Assembly: GCF_050947875.1 (NCBI RefSeq)
Contig: NC_134569.1
Location: forward strand, 203,230,127-203,294,126
Source of the DNA: Dermacentor variabilis
Lineage: Eukaryota > Arthropoda > Arachnida > Ixodida > Ixodidae
Direction of reading: 5' to 3'
Length of the DNA: 64,000 bases
The position numbers and the translations under genes are program-made. How positions within the stretch are numbered: the first letter of the stretch is position 1; each line of letters begins with the position of its first letter. Positions 11,201-21,639 of the stretch are shown one piece after another. The notes below the pieces were generated by a model. It had not been told where the DNA came from. It made no database searches and saw nothing but the letters and a program-made list of their open reading frames with translations.

Positions 11201-11880
11201 GCTTCGAGCTACGGCAATGGCTCGAAAGGGATGGCTCTGGGTAACAGGACCACTAAAAGATCGGACAACGGACCATATTCTGGGAACTGGAGTAAACGGA
11301 GACAACAACGCGCAGTATTCTCGCCATTTTCTTGTACCTAATTTTTGTAAGCGTCTGCGCGAAGTTGACTGAACTTTCTGTGCCATTTTGTAGTCGTCCA
11401 GCTTTCCACTGCGGCGGTAAGCCCGTTCTGAGCGCCTTCTAATTGCTCTTAGGCATTCATATTCGCCGTCGACTTCAGTGTATTCATTTGGAACAATGAC
11501 TTGCTTTGTGCAGTTCTTGTAGGACTCACACAATGTATTCGCAAAACTTTGAAAGTTCGGATTGTCACCCAATTAATTACTTAAATGGTGCCAAAAACTT
11601 TGCCAATTAGTATACTTTGAGCATCGGCGAATCCCTTCACTCCGTATGAGGCGATGTTTGACCAGGATCGGAAAATGATCACTACCGTGCGTTTCTATGT
11701 CCGTTGACCATTCAACACCATCAAGAAGGTCTTGGGAGCAGAGCGTAACATCTATACAGCTTGAGTAACGAAACCCCCGCAAGAACGTTGGAGAGCTGTC
11801 ATTTAACACTATAAATCGTAGTCATTCCATTTCCATCAAGGCCCCACAAAACATTCTGGGCAGTTGTCAGCCCCTTTAAC
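8222..11880 (-). mobile_element. I-type LINE, 5'-truncated copy
   Basis: Non-LTR retrotransposon on the minus strand. The 3' end is marked by AATAAAAAAAAA around 8222-8231, about 380 bp after the ORF2 stop. The 5' end lies inside the endonuclease near 11880, next to a (TA)n tract. Sequence between 8232 and 8611 is 3' UTR. This copy is much better preserved than its relatives at 1-7345 and 46968-51013, implying a later insertion. Confidence 0.88.
8612..11809 (-). pseudogene. I-type LINE ORF2: endonuclease end, RT, RNase H, zinc finger
   Basis: Reverse transcriptase-RNase H polyprotein that would copy the element's RNA into DNA at a nicked target. The endonuclease C-terminus (SPTFLRGFRYSSCIDV, then SDHFP) is at 11809-11576. 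A single in-frame TAA at 11573-11575 separates it from about 986 codons without a stop. RT motifs: TTAGPDGV, YRPVSL, FLDIQRAF, PQGSVLSPFLFN, and YADDICIW with both catalytic Asp. RNase H motifs: YTDGSC, AELFAIL, FSDSQAAL and GHCNIPGNTAADAA. The C-terminus has the CSCGHPDEDVHHLLLEC finger. The N-terminal endonuclease is missing and a short deletion lies near 11815, so the copy cannot be complete, but the RT and RNase H catalytic sites look intact. Confidence 0.9.
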
Positions 11881-11936
11881 GTTATTTCTTTTTTGAGTGT
11901 AATGAATTGTTTTCTACCCGGGGTACACCAATTCTG

Positions 11937-12760
<824 letters not shown>

Positions 12761-13190
12761 GATCTCGCCGCTGCCACCATTTGAAGGAGTTGTCGGACGA
12801 TCTACGAGCTGTAGGCCGATCTCACCGCTGCCGTTCAGATGTAAGATTTGGCAGTCGTAGCTGTAAGGATGAGCTTGGGAGGAACTAGGTGAACAGGATT
12901 TATTTACATTATTTACATCTTAGACAAGACATATATCGACAGTCTAGCGTGACTCCCATATGGAGCCCGCAAGACTAACATACAGCAAACAGCTTACGAG
13001 CACACAGCTCACTAGTACGTTTCTAGCACGACAACGAGCACGACGACGAGCACACAGCGAGCACACACTAGCAGCCGACAAACGCTGCTTATAAGCTCTC
13101 TGCTCGACGTCATATTTCGATGTCATTCAAGATGACCTGCCCTTTTGGAGGATGAGGGCTGTCATACACGTGCCGCACACACACACAGGT
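12761..13190 (-). mobile_element. Possible LTR remnant with primer-binding-site-like sequence
   Basis: Read on the minus strand, the segment has a TATA-like TTATAA (13089-13094), a polyadenylation signal AATAAA (12899-12904) about 190 bp later, and an end at CTCCTTCA (about 12782). This is followed after two bases by TGGTGGCAGCGGCGAGATC (12761-12779), which has the form of a primer-binding site starting TGG. The outer LTR edge cannot be placed and no internal coding region follows. A partial inner duplication (TCGGACGATCT, CCGCTGCC) lies at 12755-12835. The assignment is tentative. Confidence 0.35.
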
Positions 13191-13681
13191 GTAAAGGTCC
13201 GGAGCCGACGTCAGAGGTTGGCGGTTTCAGCAGAAAGCCTGCTTCGTCGAACTCCTTCACTCGCAACGGCGACGAGTCTGGAGGTTGGCGGTTGCGTTCC
13301 AAGATGAGGTTACCACCGCTGGCGTAACTGGCTGGCAAACTTGCACTGGAGCTGGCCGTTCTTAACACGATGAGCAAAAGTATAGTCACTCCGCCTTCCC
13401 TATATATCGTCCTAAAGCTTTTTGACAGCACGCACCTTCATACAAGCCATGCTGCAATTAGCGATGGCAATAAAGAGAGAGTGTATTTTTCTTTTACATG
13501 TTTATTCGTCAGAAAGAAATCATGTGAGAAACTCGCAGAGTCAACTCCGCCCCTAAAATAACATTTCTGTGCGGCCTGGTGTGTTCACAATTACCGAAAA
13601 CCGGACTAAGCTTCAGGTAGGCAAAGGGGCTAACGGGCGGAACAGGTCTAATTCTTTCGGCTCCAAGTGGGGTGCGGGCCA
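13191..13681. other. Spacer, nothing recognised
   Basis: GGAGGTTGGCGGTT-like text appears twice (about 13213 and 13281), a minor duplication. No coding or mobile features are supported. Confidence 0.4.
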
Positions 13682-14664
13682 GGGGCCCTATAACGTAAAA
13701 CTGTTCTAATTTGTTTTTATTCCAATGTCCTGATGTCAAATTTGCGTAACCACCGACGTAAGCATTGGGCGGTGACCCGCAGGGTTGTCTGAACAGACCA
13801 ATGAAACGCTGTCCTCGTTTATAGGAGGTCACTTTTGTTTGCCTTGAAAATGAATAACATTGCCTACGCTGAGCTGCTTGTCTTGTCTAATTGGCTGGTA
13901 AGAGGCGAGCAGCACGCTCAAGTGGAGAGGGATTCAATAGGGCCGAGCCAGTGCACTGAAAATTGCTAATCGGATAAAAAGGGTGGTGCCGGCGTTTGCG
14001 ATTGGTCCGCTTTCCCTTACTTAGCTTGCGGTGGCTGGTCCAAAATCGCGACGGCATGCTACAGAACGTTAAGAATGACGCTAAAACGGATCCTCAGCAA
14101 CGAAGAGTTGACAAAGCGAGGTCGTAAACATGCCGAAAGTGCTCGAAAACGTTACACTGCCACGGAAAAGTTTTATTGTACGCAAATAAACCCAAGCTCT
14201 CCGGCAGGTGCGAGTAGCCAGTGCCTGAGCGATGGGCGGCATTCATCATGTATTCCTTTCGGACTGGGCAGCCTGCGGCTATTCAGAAGAAAATTCAGTT
14301 TTGCTCGGCACATTAATGCATCTTTAACGCGTACGATTCACTATCACGCGGCAAGTTTTCGCGGTTTTGTGACGTAGCGTGGCAGGCAGCTGATGTGGGT
14401 GCAGCCTGAAAACTTTTGACCAATAGCCGAGGGCTAATGGCGGAAGGACGTCGAATCAGAAATAAATTTTCTTTTCTTCGGGCCAGTCATGCATAATGCG
14501 AGTGCACACGTCATATCAGATGGAGAGCTAGCGTGGTTTTCGTGACGTCGCGTGACCGACAGGCGAAGTGGGAGTGGTCCAAAAAAGTTCTTGACCAATC
14601 GCGGAGGGCTCATTACAGAATTGGAATAGAAAAATTTTGGAATAGCTTTACGTTATAGAGCCCC
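13682..14664. mobile_element. 983-bp TIR element, ends GGGGCYCTATAACGTAAA
   Basis: The left end GGGGCCCTATAACGTAAA (13682-13699) is the inverted counterpart of TTTACGTTATAGAGCCCC (14647-14664), with one mismatch over 18 bp. Similarity continues inward as ATTCCAAT/ATTGGAAT-like blocks. Inside, a motif around GACGTnGCGTG...CTTGACCAATCGCGG occurs twice (about 14370-14430 and 14543-14606). No transposase frame is present. I found no matching target duplication, so the superfamily is not assigned. Confidence 0.65.
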
Positions 14665-15610
14665 AGATTTAAAATGACCGGGCTTGACTCAAGCATGCCA
14701 TTGCATGCCCTATTCGGTCTCAGGCCGGGTCCGCGCCAGAAAAACGGACTTGCGCAGCGCTCTACAGAACGTCCGCGCCGTACAGTTTGAGATTCAGTTT
14801 TGTTTATTTTCAATCAAATTACTGGGGTTCAACCACCTAATCATTCGTCCCAGTGGTATCACAATGCATGCGAAGGGCCTTTACACTTAAGGTGTGCTGT
14901 CGGGGTTTCGTTCTTTCAGTAAACTCATTTTCTTTTCGCTTTTCATCTATTGCTTGGAGGCGCGTAAGACTTAAGCGCTAAAAATTACTCAATAAGGAAG
15001 CTTATTTCCAATTTTCTTCCAAGATACAGCATGCGGCGCTACTGCGCCCTCTTCTGTCTCTGGATCATTTAAGATGTGAGTGTGCTAGCATCCAAGAGCT
15101 TTGTCTCCGGGCTATTTCCTTTAACGGAGTCGGGTCCGACTTTCGTCAAAAATTAGTAGGTGGTGCGCAACGACTAATTTTTTCCTAACAAATGCTTGCT
15201 CTCTCTCTCTCTAAACCGCTGCGTTACGCGTGAACTACATATGCAGTAGTGCACGTAGAAGGTACTCGAGTAAGGGTATCTTGTATCACACGGAATGGGC
15301 AATGTGGCCCGGGTTGGAATTCTGCAGATGCCTCGCACACCTTATAAGGAATCGCTTTATTCCAGCCAAGCTCGCGATGCCACCACGAGGATTATTCTGA
15401 GCAGCTGGTGGTGATATATACAGATGAAAAAGATGCACAATGGATAATGATATGCAGAGATGATGAAGATGAAAGTCAGGCATGTGTTGCGCTCACAAGA
15501 TTTACATTCATTCTTTTCTTGTAGAGCAGCTGATAGCTTAGTGACGGTACGGATACACTAAAATAAATCTTCCACTACACACTTTGAGGAAAACACGGCC
15601 AAGGCTAGAA
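14665..15610. other. Spacer, nothing recognised
   Basis: Contains a short (CT)n tract near 15200 and no supported gene, RNA or element. Confidence 0.4.
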
Positions 15611-15614
15611 ATGG

Positions 15615-15655
15615 AAAAAGACAAGTCGACTTGTCGAAACGTTGGCTGCCGCTTG
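15615..15655 (+). other. GACAAGTCGACTTGTC palindrome with TCGAAACGTTGGC motif
   Basis: A perfect 16 bp palindrome (15620-15635) runs into TCGAAACGTTGGC (15634-15646). The 13 bp motif recurs exactly at 61608-61620. Similar text is, as I recall, found near the 3' part of Penelope-like elements, some of which carry hammerhead-like cores (CTGANGA...GAAAC). No Penelope coding sequence is visible here, so this is a weak lead. Confidence 0.3.
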
Positions 15656-16889
15656 TACCTTTTTCTGGTTCCGCTCATACTAAACACTTTGTATTTTGAA
15701 AGCGGTAGAGGCAGTTATGCATGTCCAACGCATATTTCGGAAAATATGTGAAGAGCAGCGTTCCTGAAGCGGTTAATGAAATGCTGCATACCTGTTGAGC
15801 TCCTGCAGCATATCAATCTTGTAGCGTATCGATTGCATGCCTGCGCGGCTAACGAGCTAGACGCGGAAGCCCCCGCAACGCGACTGTATACGGATTACGC
15901 TGTCTCCGAGATCCGCCATGTTCACTGTCGGCGCTGTGGGCCGGCCCGTGTTATCCGACGAGAAGCCGACCAAGCAGACGCACCGAACCCCAGCAAAGAA
16001 GACAATAGAAAGCTTTGCTTTAATATATAATTTAAACGCCTGGAGAAGTATATTCGTTGCGCTGAGGATATTTGCGTTCAGTTTGTCGTTTGACTGCGTA
16101 ATTCCGTAGAGGACAGAACCGACCCCGGGCAGATGGGGATACTTGCATAGGGTGCTCTTTCTTAGACTATGCAGTTTGTTTATATATAAACATGCTATGA
16201 CGAGTGAGAACATAGTCTCTTTGCAGACGAGTTCCTTCGCGTGGGGGTTATACATTGCGCCTGATAGTGTGAGTTTGTAAAAACGAGTAAAACACCTTTT
16301 TGACATCCATTTTTATGAAGGCGTTGGGGGCCGTTTGTTTATATTAAAAAAATGTGGTGGGACTCACATTGTAACCCACTCCCTTTTCATAAAAGAATCT
16401 AGTTAAACTGACCTGGTTCGCGACTTCATAATCGAATTTCAACGCTTAATCGAAGTAATTTAGAAACCGAGCGAGAGCCACTGTTAAGTGGGACGGGAAT
16501 GCTCCGTGAGAAATTGTGGTTCACGAAATTTGAATGATGGCGCACCGCGGCAGATGCTTTCAAGGCAAAACGTGCCATGTCAGTATCTGGCGCGGCTAGC
16601 CATGACGTTAACAGTTTCAAACTTCGTCGCGTATTTATTTCGACGAGGGACGTTTCCGTTCGATGTGATAGCGGGGCGGGCATTTCTAAGCTCCTATCAC
16701 ACTCGCTTACTACAGTGTCTAATCGTTGAAATTTGATTACGAATATCTCAAATAAGGCGCGACGTTTCTTTATGAAATCGGTATGCTTTGAAATGTGACT
16801 GCCTTCTGATTTGTCATAAGCGCGCCTAAGGCTCTCATGAAGAAGTTAACGAAGGAATTTTCGGTATCAGTCTTGCCAAAGTAACGTTA
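15656..16889. other. Spacer, nothing firmly recognised
   Basis: The longest frame (15857-16306 minus, 149 codons) shows no domain and overlaps CpG-rich sequence. I treat it as chance. Confidence 0.4.
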
Positions 16890-16893
16890 TTAA

Positions 16894-19205
16894 AGGGAAG
16901 CTGAAACGGTTTTCAATTTCCATGAATTGCTGGGATTGGGAAGAACAGACCTAATAATTTACGGTTCCGAATTTTTTTTTCGTTTTGTTAATATAAGGGG
17001 CGGAAATCGCTTCCTAAATCACCCGCGCGGACACGCCCCCATCGCTTCCCGGAGCGCCGGGTGAGGTTGTTGCCAGAGGAGAGAACCGGCGAGAGCGACG
17101 TCATGGGCGGAGACCGAGCAAACCGAGCTGCGTGCCGGCGTGCTGACATGTGCTGGCATGCCTCTTTCCGTCCTGCGCTTTACTGAACGACGCTACGAGA
17201 GATCTGCCGCCGCCGCCGCTCACGTTTGTTTTGCGATTTTCGTAAACTGTTCTTTCTTTCTGTGCTGCGTGAGTGCCTACAGCCAAGGGCGCCCAAGATG
17301 CCCTTGTTCTGTGCAGCATTCGGCTGCGCGAACACAGGCGGGCGAGACGATGTGGTGTTTCACAAATTCCCGAAGGAAAAGAAGCTTGCAGCGCAGTGGG
17401 TACTTGCGGTGAGGAGAGATAAGTTCATGCCGACGAAATCAACTGTGTTGTGCTCGGACCATTTCCGCGACAGTGACTATCATCGGAGCTGGACAACGAT
17501 GCGGGCAATCGGTATTCCAGTTAAATCGGCGCGACTGAAGCCCGGCGTTGTTCCGTCTATATTCTCCTACAAGAGAAACACCTCGCCACCTCCAAAAGCG
17601 GCCTTCGCCAAGAGGAGAAAGCGTGAGGTAAGGGTTTTAATGTGCACACGGGCAATTTTTTACCAGCTGATCACCTTAGTGTCGAACAAACGGTCTACGA
17701 CGAAGCGAGGTGGAGGCACCGCCGGGTATATGCACCTACGTGCAAAGTGCTTGCCGTTTTCATCCTGTTTTGCCTCTCCGCTTTGTCACGGAACACTGTA
17801 CTACAGCTGTTTGTTCGGCGCTGTTCTGACACGGTGAAATAACTGGCCGGGGGCACGCTTGCGCATTCAGTGATATTTGTTATTCGTCCTACCTCGCGGT
17901 GCCCGCAGATTTAGCTGTTCAGCATTCGTGTTCAAATCGCACGACATCAGGCGTTACGGTAATATTTTCATGCTCGCGTTAGAGTAGTTGAACTCGGCGT
18001 GTAAAAACTTCGTTCCGTAGATTTATACTTATACGGCTGCTAACACGTTCTTTAAAAAAAAAAGTTTCTTTTCGGTATTTTTAATTGCAGCCCGTCGCGG
18101 TAGCTTCACGTGCATGCTCGCGCGAGCAAACGCCGCTGGCACGCTGCGAAGCATAGACGGAAACGCGCGCAGTAATAAATTTTGGTGACCGGACTTCGAG
18201 CGTAGCTTCCACAGCGTTGCACCTGAGGTATCAAATGGAGTGTAGGCTTGCCTAGTGACATTCGACGTACGGTTCAGTTATCGTGTTTACCACACGGCGG
18301 TGCTAAAACTGCCCAATATCTTTATGTCAACACTAGCATGGAGCACGCATACCGATTCTTGATCGAGCCACACTCGCAAAGTCGTCGAACCATAGTATGA
18401 ATATTGCACATATAATACCTCTGGTCATCTCTGGATGTGTATGATAAGCAACTTCCATGACTGTACCTCACAGCACTGCATGTGCGCGCTTTGAAACGCG
18501 GCACTTATGTTCGCGATCGTGTATCAACGCTGAAAAAAACCACGGGACTTTAGACAAGCAGCGGCAAGGTGCATGACATCGCGGAATTGCACACGTGTTT
18601 AGAATCTAATGAGAAGTTAGTGCTTCGGCATTCTTCCAGCAGCATGTTCCCAGTGACACTTTAGCGCATTTTTTCTCCCGTCATTGCAACGTGCAGCTAC
18701 ATGAAAAAAAAAACATACGTACCAGCTAAGATTTCCAGCGCGCGAGAAGGTGCACACATCGCTCTCGCTGTTGGCACACTCAATATCGTCGTTGACTCTG
18801 TTGCCGCCATCGTTTTCCGTATCGGCTGTGGGTTCAAACATGTACGGGGAAAATACAAGCTGTCGGAGTCAGCGAGAACGTTCCATTTTACAACTCAGAT
18901 ATGAAGCCAGAACAGCAGAACCGCGTGCTACCATAGAGAAAGGAATGGTGCTACGCTCTGAAACGGAGACATGCGGCGGCGGCGACCGGCGACTACCGCC
19001 AACGACGTCACAGCGGCCCCGACCAATCACGGGCAACAGCGGCGTTCGCGCGATGCCCTGAGGCGCTGGTGCGCGTTTTCTTGAAAAAAACAGCCGCTTG
19101 CGTTTGTTTCCGCCCTTTTTGAACCAGATATTCGTGTTCAGGGGACTCAAAACTGTAGAATGCCGCAGAGAACTCATTTTTTTCGAAAAGTGTTTCAGCT
19201 TCCCT
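16894..19205 (+). mobile_element. TTAA-flanked DNA transposon carrying a THAP exon (Kolobok-like)
   Basis: The ends are AGGGAAGCTGAAAC (16894-16907) and its reverse complement GTTTCAGCTTCCCT (19192-19205). TTAA sits directly outside both (16890-16893 and 19206-19209). A TTAA duplication plus a THAP domain is the pattern known for Kolobok elements; piggyBac also uses TTAA but lacks THAP, and P elements have THAP but 8 bp duplications. The 2312 bp element is CpG-rich near both ends. No catalytic DDE transposase region was found, so it is probably a non-autonomous derivative keeping only the DNA-binding part. Family membership is inferred. Confidence 0.75.
17298..17627 (+). CDS. THAP-domain protein, first coding exon
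   Basis: This exon encodes a sequence-specific zinc-finger DNA-binding THAP domain. From the ATG at 17298 the 110 residues begin [10 protein letters not shown]. The C2CH pattern is visible: CAAFGC, the invariant Trp in [15 protein letters not shown] (Cys-x2-His), and the closing AVPTIF-type box as [10 protein letters not shown] chose this ATG because it puts the finger at the N-terminus, as is usual; an upstream in-frame start at 17226 would add 24 residues. After a basic AKRRKRE tail the exon ends at a strong donor (GAG then GTAAGG, 17628-17633) in phase 0. A pyrimidine-rich acceptor ending in CAG at 18090 would add 21 codons and a stop (18091-18156) before AATAAA at 18174. The frame has no damage. 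It lies inside the TTAA-flanked element, so it is probably transposon-derived, not a host gene. Confidence 0.8.
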
Positions 19206-19209
19206 TTAA

Positions 19210-21358
19210 CTGAAAGTATATCCGCCTCACCTAGCTACTTATCTGCAACAACGACGTGTTCACTATGCTCATAGCAGGTTTGTTAAAATATTTTAGACTG
19301 AATAAAACGCCCTGTCTAAAACTATTTGTTGTTTTAGTGCGTGGGTTGCTTCTGTGTGACTCATATGGAAAGAAAGCTGCAGCCAGTGGCCACTGTCAGC
19401 ACAGTGCGGGAGAATTCGCCCATTTAACTTTGCTTTAAAAGGTTTGTCATATGTTTATTGTGTGCTTTGATGACATTAGCGTTGTACGAAGGTCACAAAA
19501 TTCGGTATTTATATGGTGTACTCATATCTGTTGGAGTTCCCAAAGAGTAAGCGCAGAACGTTACGATATATCTACGCTTTGTGAAGTCCTGAGATCTCGA
19601 CGGACATTTATTTGAATGTACACAACTTCAGCTCATTTATAGAGTAAATGAAACAATTGGGTAAAAAAAATTGTCGTCGTACATTTAAGGCAGCTCTTCG
19701 CAAATATTGTGAAACCTAAAGCGCAATGGAAATGAAAAAAACAGTAAGTTGATATTAGCTAGTACCTCTGTGTCTTGTGTGTGCAGGGATACATTTTGAG
19801 TGCTACGTTTCTTCCACAAATACGCGACATTTCGAAATAAGCTCCACCTGGAGGAATCCGCGGCAATTTACGTCTCGAATTGGAAAGATTGTCAACCTGA
19901 TCCCCTGGTTTCCAATGACTCAGCATTTCTCACTTTCTTGCAGCTACAGACAGCGCAGTACCATTGGGTTTACTTAATTCCGCGTTGAGCGGAGAGAAGC
20001 TCAGCAGCTCAATATGTGGTGTCATTTGTAATATGGAGATAGTTCCATGTTCCTCAACCCATTTGGACCAGTTTCAGTGATAAACACCACAGATGCGGAA
20101 GTTGCACAAATGTTTGATTCACAATGACTGAAAATGGCAAAGTGTGAAATTTTTACTCTGGGACATACTCACCGGAGGGCGGGGGGGGGGGGGGGGGTCC
20201 GTGCTAGCATCTGCATTAAATATTCAACAAAATAAAGTCAGTATGGTGCTCTTCTAGGGCCTTTTTTTCTTCTTCTTCTCTAAGCAGTGCATAAGAACAT
20301 AACCTAGTGAGGAGGGGGGCTGGGGGGGCGACGGCGTCCCCCTTCTGCGACACACATCAGGTCTATAAAGCCTGCTTCCAGTCGCAATCATTTATTGGCG
20401 CACTTGGTGCTGCTCTGCATTTAGGCGCATACACGGCCCGCTTTCAGATTCCGAAAGCAGCCTACCGGTGTTTCGCGAAAACCAGGCGCTGTGAATTCCT
20501 CGTCGCTAATGGACTCATCGTGTTTTTATCTCCAGGTGCGCCTTACCTATCTTTTTTTTTTATTATTACGAGGATTTCATTTTCGCTAGGAAGCACTGAA
20601 AATGCGTATCCTCCGTTTAGCTGAGCGGTTTTCGTACCAAATTAGCTCGTAGCCGCGCCAACATTGCGGCCGAGCACCCCCTGCAGAAATTCCTGGTATA
20701 TTCCGAAAGATAGAGTCACCGCTGCTTCTGGCCATCCTTCCATCATTCGAGCAGAGGAAACTAGAAAGATATAAAGAAAAGCACCCACTTGGGGAAATGG
20801 GCAAATTGGTTTTGCCGCTAATGTTCCAACGAATTTGCGCTGCTACAATAAGATTCTTGTGCCTAATGGGATTTCCGGTGCACAATAGCGCGCGCGACAA
20901 ATGACTCTTCAACGAAAAAAAAAAGATACAGAAAGGAAGAAGGATACTGTAAAGATCGCTTAAGAATTTCTGCACTGATAGAGATGTTTTTCAATGCTGT
21001 ACCTATAACTTGTGTGGAAAGTGCGGTACCGGTGGCTGCAATTAGCCTGAACGTTTTCACGAACTCAATTCAACAAGAACTCTGTTGTTGTATGGCGTTG
21101 TGTGACAAGGTGCGTTCTGAAGACATATATGTTGCTCGCGTTCGTTTAGGCTAAACGTAACTATTCCTTCGCCTGAAACCCTGCTACACAAAGGCACACC
21201 ATGCACGCAATATCAGGCTCCGGCTAAACGTAAGTGTGGATTTGACACAAAACCAGCTAGACACGAGCACGAAAGGCAGACACGATCGGCACGCTTTTAA
21301 ACACTTCTCCTTCTACAGGGTCAAAGTTGTGCCGAACAGGTCTTCGTCGAACTCTTCC
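19210..21358. other. Spacer with a poly-G tract
   Basis: A run of about 17-20 G lies near 20180-20198 and short T/C tracts near 20263 and 20550. No frame carries a recognisable domain, and no element ends were identified. Confidence 0.4.
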
Positions 21359-21639
21359 TTTCAGTTTCAGTTTCAGTTTATTATTCCTTCCTAACAATTT
21401 TTTAGAAAAAATGGTATACAGACAAGGGTCCCAAAGTCAGAGACTGCACCGGGACCCTTGGTTTAGAAGTTATACAAAAAAAAAATAAAGCGGAATGCAG
21501 AGCAGAGAAACAAATTATGAAATAAGCAAAATATAACCAAGAAACTGAGTGGCGGCACACATAAAAGACAAAAGGAAGAGGAAAGATGCACAATCAATGG
21601 TAATTTCACAGCTTCTAAATAGCAAAATAACATTGTAGG

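Noticed and set aside
15857..16306. 149-codon minus-strand frame
   Set aside because: No domain, low-complexity hydrophobic text and no supporting splice or promoter structure.
16890..19209. P element, because of the THAP domain
   Set aside because: P elements make 8 bp duplications; the flanks here match only as TTAA, so a Kolobok-like reading fits better.
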